Assembly: GCA_024364735.1 (NCBI GenBank)
Contig: JAGFNQ010010088.1
Coordinates: 62,001-126,000, forward strand
Reading direction: 5' to 3'
Source: Boesenbergia rotunda
Lineage: Eukaryota > Streptophyta > Magnoliopsida > Zingiberales > Zingiberaceae
DNA length: 64,000 nucleotides
Shown: positions 10,616 to 22,009 of the stretch, piece by piece
How positions within the stretch are numbered: position 1 is the stretch's first letter
Layout of the letters: every line of letters begins with the position of its first letter
Notes under the pieces: generated by a model
Databases searched by the model: none
Told to the model about the DNA's origin: nothing
What the model saw: the letters and a program-made list of their open reading frames with translations, nothing else
Made by a program: the position numbers and the translations under genes

Positions 10616-11048
10616 CAAGATATCTAAAACTCTTACATGACAATTGGTTAAACATCTCCTCTTCGTTATGTAATATATTTTCTGGCATGAAGTCTGAATG
10701 GAGGCATTCTCTTGGATGCTCTTCACAGGTGCTGCAATGCTGGACCTTGTCAAGAGTTGTATAGGGACAAAATTTACTGGACAGTTTGGGGGCTTAATTG
10801 TTGTGAGTACTTTTTTAAAAGTGTCACAATTTTTTATTTTCAATGTGTAAGTTGACTGTCTGATAAAGAATTTTGCTTATACCAGATGAGCAAAGAACTT
10901 TTGTCATGAATGTATGTTTCTTTGTAATGGACATAGATGCTCAACTATTAGTTGGTACCAGTTCAAATTCAGCTTGTTATATGTAGTATGAGATTCAGCT
11001 TGTTATCTGTAGTATGAGATTTTAGATCATGGTTCTTAGTGTGTGCTT

Positions 11049-11218
11049 GAAGGGGGGCCTTGGTTCAATAGTAAATTTGTCGCCTTGTGACCTAAAAAGT
11101 CATGGGTTCGAGTCCTGGAAACAGCCTCTTACAAAATAGGGTAAGGCTGTGTACAATAGACCCTTCCCTGGGACCCCGCATGGCGGGAGCTTCATGCACC
11201 ATGTTGCTTTTTTTTTTT
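11049..11218 (+). mobile_element. Au-type SINE
   Basis: The insert has the recognisable Au SINE text: GGGTTCGAGTCCTGGAAACA as the B-box region, then a TAAGGCTGTGTACAATAGAC module and a terminal T-run. It is flanked by 17-bp duplications GTTCTTAGTGTGTGCTT (11032-11048) and GTTCTCAGTGCGTGCTT (11219-11235), two mismatches. Au SINEs are widely scattered in angiosperm genomes and are mobilised by LINE enzymes. Confidence 0.9.
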
Positions 11219-11299
11219 GTTCTCAGTGCGTGCTTATATGCATATGACTTTATTCTACACCTCGTACGAAGTCTAACCTTCTTTACTTTTGTTTCTAGG

Positions 11300-12491
11300 C
11301 AGTGCCGTCTTTAGGCATAGGCCATTATGCCTAGGGCCTCAATTTTTATTGGGGCCCATTATTTTTGTTATATTAAATATATTTTTATTATATATTTTAA
11401 GGGAATGGGAAAGAATAGGGCCTTGATAAAAAATTTACGTATCTCATTTTTTAGTCAAAACTATAGATTTTATAAAAATCTTATTATTGTTCCAATGGAT
11501 AGAGTCATAGGAGACTCTCTTTTTAATATTTTAAATTTAATTTTTATTATGTATATTATTTTATAAAATCGAATGTATTCATCTTCAATATCTTTCAACC
11601 CTAGCCTTCTCTTGTTACGTTTATTTTTTTTGGTAGTGACGTTTTCTTTTCTGGTTGGTAAGAACATGAATTAAATTTTTTTTATCAATGCAATGCAAAA
11701 TAAAAATATTAGTTTTTTTAAATTCCCCCTCTTCCCTTGACTAGCTCTCCCTCTTTGTACTCCTCTCGCTCGTTGATATTGGGAAAAAGAAATTACACCT
11801 AACGTTGTCACGCTGATCCGGTTGGTGCTACTATGCTCATTGCTTGATTAAGTTCAAATGTTGAGGGATTCATCTATATTGTGTTCGATCGAAATAGAGG
11901 ATTTTATTATTTTTGACTAATAGTGAGTTAGATATGTTTATCATTTCGCTTCCTTATAGACACTAAATTTAGCTTTTATTTATATGTATTTACAGAAATA
12001 AATTTTTTGGCTTCCCTTTTGTTTTTATTCTATCATTTACAACTATTTTGGTTTAGGTAACAAAAAAATATGATTTATTTTTTTCTTTTGTTCTGTGCCT
12101 AAAATGACTTATTTAATTCTTAATAAATGATAATGACTGATTTGATTATATTTAGTTGTGTCATTTTGTAAATATATTATTTATTTATTTATTTTGGTTT
12201 GCGGTAATAATGAGTTGAGGATAGAAACATAATTTTTTCTATTATATATTGTCCAATTTCGTTTATTCCTTTTTGTAAGAGTTGTTATTTTCGTCTTTCA
12301 TTTGAATAATTAGACACATTTTTTTTTATCTTTCTTAGTTTTTAAATAATTCTGAATATATTTGTTTTCGATCAAGTCGGTTGATGACAGTTGCAAGTCT
12401 AAATGAAAAAGGCCGAGTAGTTTTTTTTTAAAACAATGTTAGTGACCTATTGTTTTCGCCTAGAGCCTTAAATAGGCATGAGCCGGCCCTG
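11300..12491. mobile_element. Non-autonomous hAT-type element at a CCT3 splice acceptor
   Basis: A 1192-bp AT-rich insert with ends CAGTGCCGTCTTTAGGCAT and, reversed, CAGGGCCGGCTCATGCCTA. It is flanked by perfect 8-bp duplications TTTCTAGG (11292-11299 and 12492-12499), the size made by hAT transposases. No transposase is encoded. The duplicated target spans the AG acceptor of the CCT3 exon starting at 12499, so an acceptor is present on both sides. Confidence 0.9.
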
Positions 12492-14243
12492 TTTCTAGGA
12501 TCTTGCCATTGTTGCTACAGCAACTGTTGGTGTGGACCTTGGCCAAGGTGTCCGTGAGGTTGACATCAAGAAGTAGATAAAAGTTGAGAAGGTTCCTGGT
12601 GGTCAGCTAGAGGAGTCACTGATTTAAAGGAAATTGATAACTGATTTAGTAATAGGTCCAAAGGGCGAATTGAAGAAAGGAGTCACTCCCAGGTTATCCA
12701 GGTAGGGAAGAAAATTGTTAAATAAAAAAAAAGAAAAAATTGAAGAGAGGAGATATATTACTTTTTGCAAGTGCAAGCAGTATTGCTGCATACTTACTGT
12801 ATCATCTTAAGGTGGTGAATGGTGGGTTGGATTGTGTACAACTTTCTTCATTTTTTTTTTGTATCAAAAACATGCTGGCCAGAAAACACAGTAGATGTTG
12901 AAAGTTGCTGTATTGGGTATGTCTCACCTTTGATACTTCAATTGCACCAATCTATAATTACATTGCCTTAGATCATCTAGCCGTTTTAGGTGTGGTACCT
13001 TAATGCCTAATCATGCGCCTATTGTGCACCCATCATAAGCAGCCATAAATTACTTGTTCATTTTATTAAGATGGCTATTATATGGATAACCAGCAATTCC
13101 TGTATAGGTGAAATGGCTCTGCCATAAAGTTGTTTTTCCCGAGTATGCAAGTATCTAGTCAACCTGGCATGCTCACAGTCTAACAAAAATCTAGGAATAT
13201 AAAGTTGTGTTCTGCCCCTTACCTAAAGATAGTTTTGTTTTGTTTTGTTTTTTGGTTGATAGTGGAGCTAATTCATTGATGAACCGATAGCATCTTTTCA
13301 ATTCTCTGACCTCGATGTCTGACTGGTATAAGAAATTATACCTTTTATTGTTGAAAGCGATTAAGCGAAGGCCCTCCAAAAATCCAGTCATTCATCAAGA
13401 TGATACCTTTTTTTTCTCGACATATGCTTATTGAAGATGAACCAGCATTTCTTCATTTGTCAGGGAAGTACTGTTGAAGATGGAAGAGCAATATATATAT
13501 ATGTGCATGCAGTTACTGAAGTTCAAACCTGATTTAGTGATTACTGAAAAAGGGCTCAGTGATCTTGCGTGCCATTACCTCAGCAAGGCTGGAGTTAGTG
13601 CTATCTGGAGATTGAGGAAGACAGACAACAATAGAATTGCAAAGGCTTGTGGGGCTGTTGTTGTCAATAGACCAGAGGTGTTGCAAGAACCTGATGTTGG
13701 AACTGGAGCAGGGCTGTTTGAAATCAAAAAATTTGGTGATGAGTTTTTTGCATTTATTGTGGATTGCAAAGATCCGAAAGCTTGTACTGTGCTTTTGAGA
13801 GGTGCTAGTAAGGATCTCCTGAATGAGGTTGAAAGAAACCTGCAGGTACGGTTCGACATCCCCACAAACTAATTTAAATCATTTATGCATCTTTCAATAA
13901 TAGTAGATGTTGACAGGATGCAATGGCAGTAGCTCGAAACATTTTGAAAAACCCAAAACTTCTTCCTGGTGGTGGTGCAACTGAGTTGACAGTATCATCT
14001 GCTTTAAAACAGAAGAGTTCTTCAGTTGAAGGAATATAAAAGGTTGCAACAATTATTTACTTATCTAATATCTTTATTGTGCAGTGGTTTGAAGTGTACC
14101 TGTATTGACATTTGACACCAATGTTTTCATTTTTGTGCCACATAGCAGCTAATTGATCCTTCTATGTGGTTCTCATCAGTGGCCCTATGAAGCTGCTGCT
14201 GTAGCTTTTGAAGCAATCCCACGGACCTTAGCTCAGAATTGTC

Positions 14244-14900
14244 TGAGTCAACTCTTACTGTGGTTTGATGGATTATGCCTTCACGAGATGAATTCACTTG
14301 CTAAAATTTGTTTTTTCTTTTACTAGAGAAAGTAGACATTTGGTATTCTTCTTTCGCAAGAAGTGTATGCGAAACCATTGTCGGTCCATAGTTCATACTT
14401 TGGCATTTGATGCGTCATGCTTTCACGGTCAGGAAGTTTTTTTTCTTTATCCACTGAATGCAAGGAAAGATTCTTAGCTGACATTATATGTTTTATCATT
14501 TCTCCAGATCTAGGTCTACCATCATGCATATTAAATCCAAAAATGTTTAATTTGTTGACCACTAAACTACTTGCGATTTCAGGAGCCATTATTGAAGTTG
14601 AAAAAAAAAACGAAGCAAACTGTTGGATCTGTTTTGAGTCATCATCTACAAATGCTACATGTTCAAGGGGGTGTGTGGCACACAATAGTTTATGTGCGGA
14701 GCTCATAAATGTACTCAATAATAAGTATGATTTGATTCCCAACTACTCATGCGTGTTTGAACACACGAAGATGGATGCGAGATCGAGTTGAAGTTTAAAT
14801 TCTTCTCTTGACCAACCAAAAGTAGCTCATTAAATGTTAAACGTGTGAAACAGCTCTCGCTGCTTCCTCACCTTACAAGAAAAGTGAGAGAGCGAATGAA
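14244..14900. other. Unassigned stretch with an open frame on each strand
   Basis: After the last CCT3 piece the sequence no longer matches CCT3. Two overlapping open frames exist, 139 codons on minus (14323-14742) and 124 on plus (14417-14791). I recognise neither protein, and neither shows a clear domain, splice sites or coding bias. One frame is likely the shadow of an old coding piece, but which is unclear. It should be treated as unclassified sequence. Confidence 0.3.
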
Positions 14901-14929
14901 ACATCAATTGGGATTCTCTGTCCAAAAAA

Positions 14930-15215
14930 GTGCATGTTCCGCTCTCCGACGATGGCCGACGAGTCATCCGATCGGTGATCGGACACCACCAATGAATTTT
15001 GATCATCGTACCGAATCAAATGATATCCTAGAAGAATGGTGAATCGGTCGGAATCGCTGCAATTGTAATCTCGTTGAATTTGACGATGAATTTGGCGAGA
15101 TCGCAATTGCGGCGATCCCGACGGGTTCATCGTACTCCCAGGATATAGTTTTGTTCAAGGCGACGGCCGGAGGCCGTCGATGGTGTTCGATCGGCGATCG
15201 GACGATTTATCGTCC
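14930..15215. mobile_element. Foldback MITE-like element, copy 1 (approximate ends)
   Basis: Left arm contains ATCGGTGATCGGACACCACC near 14970; the right arm holds its reverse near 15180 (ATGGTGTTCGATCGGCGATC). Arms enclose a GC-richer centre with CGATCCCGACGGGTTCATCG. The same motifs in the same order recur at 56744-56990, so these are two members of one family. Ends are approximate and I could not define target duplications. Confidence 0.6.
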
Positions 15216-15307
15216 TTCGTCGGGCGTGGAAGAGATAGAAGAGGGGTTTTTTTTTTTTTTTTTTGGAGACAGTGGATCTGCCTTCGTGAAACACTACATC
15301 CTAATTG

Positions 15308-15385
15308 CATTTATCATGAATTTAAATAGATCATGAGACTAGTCTACATTTATCATGAATTTAAAAAGATCATGAGACGAGTCCA
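15308..15385 (+). repeat. Two 39-bp tandem units
   Basis: Two adjacent units (15308-15346 and 15347-15385) starting CATTTATCATGAATTTAAA differ at only three positions, a recent local duplication. No function is evident. Confidence 0.85.
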
Positions 15386-16077
15386 AGTCTCAACGACTCA
15401 GGTTAGACTATTGCTCGCTAGTTGCATCGATTTCTACCAGTTCTTTGTGTCTGAGCATGTGTGGAGAATCTTGGCACAAGGGTTTGTGCCTTGCTTACTT
15501 ATAGTCAACAACCGTGTCACATGGCGTTCTCCATTTGCTCTGCAACAAAAATCAGCTCCACTTGCTTGTGGACGAAGAAGAAGGAGAAGAAGGAGAAGAA
15601 TTTTATGTGATGTAATATTTATTTATTGTTACAAAAGAGTCAAGCCGGGTATGACGATATCCGAATTTAACTGATGCGGTCGAACCATAAAGCGTTCTTA
15701 TTGGTTCATTAATAGGGAAAGCGGGGTCCACTATGGACTCGTTAACAGGCAACACCGACGCAATCGGAGTGAAGGGGAAGGTGTAGTTTTCCCGTATCTT
15801 TACGGGACAGGAAACATGATTATATCTGCTCCGAGCGGTGGAAGACAGTGGCGTAGGATTAATAGGATAAGGAGTCGTGGTCCCTGTCTAGCATGATGAC
15901 AGAAAGATCACAGGACGGGGTGAGGGTAAAAACGTCATTTAGCTAGCAACAAAGCTTCAAAAGGAGTAGAAGAGCTTGTTTCTCGTGCGTGAAGACGCGA
16001 GAGAGAAAGAGAGACGACGTACGTTACGGGTTGCGACACACCGTCGTTGTAGATACGAGAGGTAGACGACGGCGGTG
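15386..16077 (+). other. Upstream region of the LONGIFOLIA-like gene
   Basis: Holds a purine repeat of GAAGAAGGA type at about 15572-15600 and, nearer the gene, GC-richer DNA with pyrimidine and GA runs at about 15998-16015 that are typical of a plant 5' leader. I see no convincing TATA box and no second gene. Confidence 0.5.
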
Positions 16078-18506
16078 ATGGCTCCAAGCGCTGGCCGAGG
16101 CCTCCTCGAGCACAAGCACTTCGATCGGCAGATGGGCTGCATGTCCGGTTTCCTCCACCTCTTCGACCGGCACCAGATCCTTGCACGGAAGCGCCTCCCT
16201 CCACCGCCAATGGTGAGTGCGCAAAATTTGGCTGCTATTCGTCTCCCCTTTGTTCCTTTTTTGTGATGGTGACTTCTGATCTCAGGTGATGGGTTCGTTC
16301 GCCTCGCCGTCAGAGATATCGGATGCGTCCTCCGGCTCGATGAAGGACGGTCTTCGGTCCCCGTCGCAAGATTTTCATTCTCCGACGCCGCGGACGCACC
16401 GTCTCTCGCTGGCCGAGGTCATTGATAGTTCGAGGTCCTCGTTGCGGTCCAGAGATACTCGGTGCCTTTCTCTCGACGGCGAGAGCAGGCACCGCGCGCG
16501 CGGGGCCTGGTCGGCGGCTCTGGTTCTCTCGCCCGGCGAACAATCTGAAGCCTCAGAGGCGGCGGATGAAATCGATAGGAAACGCCGTTCTCCTAGTGTC
16601 GTAGCTCGGCTAATGGGGCTGGATGCTCTACCAGACTCTGCGGTCGACGAGGGCGGCTGTGAATCTGGTCGGCCTGAGCTCCGTCGATCCGCCTCCGAGT
16701 CTCGAGTTCCCAGACACTCAACATCCTACCGGTTCCTCGACGGGGACGTCTACCCTAAACGATCCGAGGTGGACCATCTCTCCGTCGAAGAGTGGATCAG
16801 AATGGCAAATCTCGGTGACATTAGTGCTCCTGAGGTCAGGAAACCTAAATTTCAGGTGAAGACATCTCGCCTTCCACCGCTTCAGAGGAAGAGTTCCTTT
16901 GACGCGGACGAATTCTTCCCCGAGCCGAAGAGACGCGGATTGCTCCCAATTGAACTCGAGAAACGACATTTGATTAGAGGAATGGATGAAGCATCGAGGG
17001 ATTTGGAGACGCTGAAGCAAATACTGGAGGCTCTTCAGCTCAAGGGACTTCTCCACTCCACGCCATCTGATCACCAGATCAGTGATCGCCGCGACCGCAA
17101 TTCTAGGTTTTCCAATTACTCACCGATCGTCGTCATTGAACCTGTTCCCTCGCCGCCCAGGCCACCGTCAACAGAGCCTCTTCCGCAGATGGCTTCCAAA
17201 TCCATCTCTGGTCGGAGGAACAGCGTAGAAGAAGCAGCCATTCCTTCGCTCCGGCAAAACCGAAGGGTAGAAAATGGGAAGAAGGAACGGGCGCCGAGCT
17301 CTTCTGCCAAGCGGAGCATCTCAAGTGCGACGAATTCTGCGAAGACTCTGCCACCACGACCGCGAACCTCGGCCGCAAATCCACCTAAAACCCCTCCTCA
17401 CCGAGTTTCAACGGTTCCAACATCTGTTCGACCACAGTCGAATCGGCGGCAAAAACTAGAGGTGGCACCAAAGCAGAGAATAAACTCACCGGCACCGGCC
17501 GATACGAACGCCACCGCAGCCCCTCCGACAATGGACGTCGAGGTATCCTTAATTGGCAACATGGCCATTCTTAGTTTACAATTTTCTTTGGTCTCGCGTG
17601 ATTTGGCTTTGGGCGGTGATGCAGAAGTCTTGGGCGGAGGATTACTGGGCGGGACGGCAGCTGTTGAACCGGTGTGACCAATTGCTGAGCAGCATCGCGG
17701 AGTTTACTGCGGCGGCGCAGGTTGCCGTCGCGGTGGATCCGGTTGCTAATGCAGCAGCTGAGCAGCAACCAAGTCCCGTCTCGGTCCTCGAGGTAGCCTC
17801 GCCGCCGCGCTCTCCATTAACGAAGCGCGCCATTGATTTCGAAGGAAATCAGTTGCCCGGTTGCGAAGGGGAAATGGTTGTGTCAAACGACGGAGATGAT
17901 GAGGCGGCGCAGGAGGAGGAACAGGAGGAGGTGGAAGTAGAGGAAGATGTCGAGAGCAACGACGATGATTATGCGTGCGTGGCGCAGATCCTGCGATCTT
18001 CGGACAGCCCCGACGGCGCCACCGACGTGTATGCTCGACTCGAGAAGCGGCGCAGCGCCATCCAATCCGTACCTCTCCACCGCCGCCTCCTCTTCGACGC
18101 GGTGGCGGAGATCCTCGACCGGAAACGCTGCGCCTCTCATCCGCCCTGGGAGTTCTTCGTGCCTCCAGGCTCCCTCTCCGCCGCGAGCCAGAGTGCGGAC
18201 GCCGTCCCGATGTTGCCGGAGGTTTGGTCGGAGCTGCGGCGGGCGCGTGAGCCAGTGTTCGCCGACGACGTCAACGTCGTCACGTGCATGGCGGCCCGCA
18301 GGGACCTCGAGCGGGAGGACCACGACGGCTGGTCCCGGCCGTCCGCCGAGGTGGCGGAGGCCGCCATTCAAATCGAAAGGCGGATGTTCAAGGACCTCGT
18401 CGACGGCACCATACGCGACCTCGTCGACGCGTGTCCGCCGAAGGTTCCCAAACCGAGCAAATCGAACGGTCGGCGTGGTCCAATCAAGATCAATAAACGG
18501 CAGTAA
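16078..18506 (+). CDS. LONGIFOLIA/TRM-family protein
   Basis: Three exons: 16078-16212, 16286-17542 and 17625-18506 (GTGAGT...CTCAG and GTATCC...TGCAG introns, all junctions in phase 0), giving 757 residues. The N-terminus GCMSGFLHLFDRHQILARKR matches LONGIFOLIA proteins. Residues about 145-160 hold the VVARLMGLDALP motif, followed by long basic, serine-rich disordered sequence. The C-terminal third, with an acidic run and the SWAEDYW and IERRMFKDLVDGTIRDLVD blocks, fits the DUF4378 end of TON1-recruiting-motif proteins. In Arabidopsis such proteins sit at microtubules and promote polar cell elongation in leaves; that role here is inferred from family. The exons are GC-rich compared with the flanks. 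It appears intact. LNG1/LNG2 orthology cannot be resolved from sequence alone. Confidence 0.9.
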
Positions 18507-19287
18507 TGGATCGCAGTACTACTAGGCCCAGTTTAAGCCCAATTGGGGCCCAACATAGCGTTTTTTTCTGAATGATTGGGATTAGGAAGGGGGACAAAGC
18601 ACATGGGGGGTGGTAGCGAGGGTTTGGCAGATAGCCGGAGAGGCGATGCGGTTGGACAATGTCGATCAAATTAAAGAAGAGATCCTATCGGATTCAAACT
18701 ATTACTGGCAAATTAAAGGTAAATCTGATCAGGTCGATCAGATTTTTTTTTTCGATCAATTCATTCCAAAAACAGTGACGGTTAAACCACTGATTTCACC
18801 AAGTTGAAATTGGAGATTTTCTACTAATCCCCTCTTTTTGATCTTCATTTAGGACAAAGACAGAGACAACCACCATCCAGCTATTTCGGATAGCTGCGTG
18901 ACTTGATTTTGTGAGGCACGTTGGGCGAGTGTAGTAGTTTTCCTGAGGTTCTGTCTCCAATCTGTCTTTTAATAGAAGTAAAAAATTATTAAATGTTTCT
19001 ATTAAAGATAGAAACTTATTGGAGAGTTAAAGCAATCATTGTATATGGCTATAGGATGACCTAACGTCATTATTTGTCATGGCAAATTGTTTGCCATGTG
19101 ATTAAACATTCAATTAGGTACACCAGATCTCTTTGTGATTGAAAAATCCTGTGTCAACTAAAAACATCCAAGGGAAAAAGACGCTTAAGAATTTAATATT
19201 GTCAACTAACGTTGAAAATATCATTTCTTGTTGAGTTTTGAATCCATAGCCTATTCAACAGTAAAATTTACACTCAACAAGATATTT
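18507..19287. other. Downstream of the LONGIFOLIA-like gene
   Basis: Presumed 3' UTR followed by AT-rich DNA. A 65-codon open frame at 18610-18807 shows no domain and is probably chance. I see no element with definable ends before the direct repeat at 19288. Confidence 0.5.
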
Positions 19288-19305
19288 AATTAGGAAAATA
19301 ATATA

Positions 19306-20447
19306 TAATTGATCCTGTCGATAAGTGAAGATCAGTTCTCGCCCGGCTGACTCGGTCTGACTAAGACGACCCGGTCTGCTGTAACTCGGGGGGTCGGACT
19401 CGAGCTCGAATGAGAGTCGGGCTTAAGTCACTCGACCCGGACCAAACTGAGGCTTACAAAATGGTGGTGTGGTTGCAAAATGACATCAATCCTCTATTTG
19501 GAGCCCCAAGGGGGGTTTATATAGGGGAGGGGAAGCTTTCTGCCTTGTCAGAGCTGTCATATCTCATTAAGGAATGGTTAGTTGGCAGACTAAGTTAATG
19601 GCAGCCTTAGCTGCTCTGTGAGACTGTCACAGCCGCCTTACAGTCTGTCTAGGTTGTCCCCTCTGACCTTCATTAATATTGACGGCTCTGTCAGGTCATG
19701 ATTATGTCCGGTATCTGTCGGCCTGTCATTGTCGGGGTGATTCTATTATTATCTAGTAGGTTCGTAGGTTCGCTCTGGTCAATAATCCGAATCAGTTGGA
19801 TAAGTTTAGATCCTGAGCCTGTGTTCATGGAGTGCACTCAGGGAGCTCACCTGGGGGTTCCCTGACCTTGGGTGACCGATCCCGAGTGCCCGACCTCGGG
19901 TGACCGACCCCGAGCGCCCAACCTAGGGGTGACCGACCCCGAGCGCCCGACCTCGGGTGATCTACCCCGCGTGCCCGACCTCGGGTGACTGACCCAGAGC
20001 GCCCGACCTCGGGTGACCGACCCCGAGCGCCCGACCTCGGGTGACAAACCCCGAGTGCCCGACTTCGGATGACTGACCCCGAGTATTCGAACCTGCACCG
20101 AGATCTTATCTGCCAAGGCCTTCGCTACCCTGATTAACCACTAGCTAGGCCCGTGAGCTCGAGAATGACCCGGTTTGACTATCTCCGATTCGGGATACGT
20201 TGGATCAGACCCGACCGGGCCTCCGACTTTTCTGAAGGAAAAATCCATTCGCCCGGATCAATAATTAACGAAGTTTTTTCAACCTTGGATGACCAGTCCG
20301 GTCTTACGAAAGTTTCCAACCGGCTGCTAGGGTAAATTGAAAAGTACTTGTAGTGAGCAGTCTAGAATTCCAACATCTCAGGGTTCGCATCCTATTTGGA
20401 AGAAATTTTTTTATAAATACGCTATAGCTGTATCATAGTCCGGAGGC
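19306..20447 (+). mobile_element. LTR-like GC-rich insert between 18-bp direct repeats
   Basis: A 1142-bp segment flanked by perfect 18-bp repeats AATTAGGAAAATAATATA (19288-19305 and 20448-20465). Inside are a TATA-like GGTTTATATAGGGGAGG near 19515 and a GC-rich minisatellite, which recall a Gypsy-type solo LTR. But 18 bp is too long for an integrase duplication and fits LINE-mediated insertion better, and no poly-A end is visible. Class is therefore open; only the boundaries are well supported. Confidence 0.55.
19848..20095. repeat. GC-rich minisatellite of about 28 bp
   Basis: Eight or nine degenerate units around GTGACCGACCCCGAGCGCCC followed by GACCTCGG. The array keeps a frame open on the minus strand but the peptide is only a repeat of the unit, so I do not call a gene. 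Confidence 0.85.
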
Positions 20448-20465
20448 AATTAGGAAAATAATATA

Positions 20466-21201
20466 GATACTATGTAACGTAAAAAAATTGAAATTTAATG
20501 AAAATCAATTAATTATTTTTTTAGACAGATATTTTATTTAGTCCAGGGTAATAATGGAGTGGCAGGGTGTATTTCGATGAATTAATTTATGATTTTTTTT
20601 AACCAACGGATGAGTTGATAGGTTAATCGGTATGATTACTTTCTAATTTATTTTGAATGTTAGTAGAAAATTTTCATAGATTTGGATTAATCATCTTTCG
20701 AATTAGTTAATATAGGTTGGATATAAGATGATTAAAAATAATAATAAAAAAATAAGAAAAGATATTTTATCCGAACAGTTAGGTTATTAGGACATTTGCT
20801 AAATATATATCTTTTATTGCAATTTAAATTGGGAATTGTAAAAAGTATCATAATTATCCTAATATGTTTTTTTCAAAAATAATTTATTTGTTGAAAAATT
20901 TTATTTAAAAAATGAGAGAATTTAGATAGTTTTTTAATGTCATTTTATGTTTTTTTGAAAAATATTTTTTAGTTTGTTTGACGCATCGGAAAAAATATTG
21001 TTTAAAAAAAAATAGTCAAAATTTTTAGTCTATTGAAGCTAGATTGACTAGTTATCACAACTTTCAATAGACACACAAACTAATTAAAATTATTAAATTC
21101 ACACAACCTACAAAATGAGATACTCATTAAAAACTTTCAAGAAAAAATTTAGTAAATGACGTAGAATTTTGCATGCAGTGATCCTCAACAGGTTCACCGT
21201 A
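20466..21201. other. AT-rich spacer
   Basis: Very AT-rich sequence with no open frame of note, no recognisable element and no splice-flanked coding block. Confidence 0.5.
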
Positions 21202-21209
21202 CCTCCCAG

Positions 21210-21594
21210 CAGTGACGAATCTAGGATTATAAATTCGAGGGGGCCAATGTAAATAATTATTATAATAATAATTAAGAAAATAATTATTATAATAATATCT
21301 TCTCTAATCTTTCAAAGATAATGTATATTGAGTTAAAATTTAAAAAATAAAAAAATATTTTTTTTCAATTTGATCATCGAAGGGATTTGAACCCTAGATG
21401 TATGCTAAAATAAAAATTTGACCTACCATTAAACCCACCACAAATATAGATTGAAAGAGTCAAATTATATATATACTAAAAAAATAAAAATTGATATACT
21501 AAAAAATTAAAAAAAATTATATAAAAATAATATTATTAAAAATATGGGAGGAGGGGTCGTGGCCCTCCCGGGTCCCCATGTAAATTCGTCCCTG
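21210..21594. mobile_element. hAT-type MITE, 385 bp
   Basis: Ends are CAGTGACGAATCTAGGA and, reversed, CAGGGACGAATTTACATGGG. Perfect 8-bp duplications CCTCCCAG lie at 21202-21209 and 21595-21602. The AT-rich interior encodes nothing. Terminal motif and 8-bp duplication identify a hAT-mobilised MITE. Confidence 0.9.
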
Positions 21595-21602
21595 CCTCCC
21601 AG

Positions 21603-22005
21603 AGTATAGTTTGAATCGGGGTGGCGGCTGAAGACTATCGATAGTGTCCGAGCAATAATCAAACATGTGCATATAAAATATCACGTTATTTACTGAACGT
21701 TTTATTAAATATTTTTACTGAATGTATCGTAGCTCATTTCATATAACGTCCATCCCACTTGAATCCACTCCACCTTAAAAAGTCAACTTAACTTGATTAA
21801 TCAACTTTACTCACTTATATCACCATTGATTTTGACAAGACTGCTCAACTTATTTAATTTTATAATTTAAAAGTTAAAATTTACATAAATAATTTTGAAA
21901 ATAAATAAATCCGACTAATCTATTGAATGAGAAAAAATATTAAAATTTTGACTGATTGGGGAAGAGAGTATCAAGCACTTTATTATTATTTTATCTCCTC
22001 TGGCA
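21603..22005. other. AT-rich spacer before Copia relic
   Basis: No supported feature. Copia integrase similarity starts near 22010, and no LTR or gag for that element is visible here. Confidence 0.4.
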
Positions 22006-22009
22006 TCCT

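Larger units (their letters stand above)
3989..14243 (+). pseudogene. Chaperonin CCT subunit gamma (CCT3) relic split by transposons
   Basis: Exon pieces match plant CCT3, one of eight subunits of the cytosolic TRiC chaperonin that folds actin and tubulin. Pieces: 3989-4051 (TKVHHANIQASK), 4432 to about 4508 (ADIIRTTLGPRSMLKMLLDA), 9541-9588 (AILRELDLAHPAAK), 9731-9800 (DEEVGDGTTSVIVL), 10729-10802 (LVKSCIGTKFTGQFGGL), 12499 to about 12702 (TVGVDLGQGVREVDIKK), 13464-13845 (KFKPDLVITEKGLSDLACHY onward), 13917-14042 (NPKLLPGGGATELTVSSALK) and 14180-14243 (WPYEAAAVAFEAIPRTLAQN). The first exon, the exons after 9800 and the last part are missing. In-frame stops follow KK at about 12574, at about 12625, and in 14030-14040. 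An LTR retrotransposon, a SINE, an Au-type SINE and a hAT-type element interrupt it. The ATP-binding GDGTTS motif survives, but no functional subunit could be made. Confidence 0.9.

Noticed and set aside
935..14243. GlnRS and CCT3 as working genes or an operon-like pair
   Set aside because: Essential exons are missing and several in-frame stops exist; plants do not use operons for these genes.
17571..18525. Antisense and alternate-frame ORFs over the LONGIFOLIA-like gene, up to 192 codons
   Set aside because: Shadow frames created by high GC; the sense three-exon model explains the sequence and matches the family.
19847..20116. 89-codon minus-strand protein
   Set aside because: Only mirrors the 28-bp GC-rich minisatellite.
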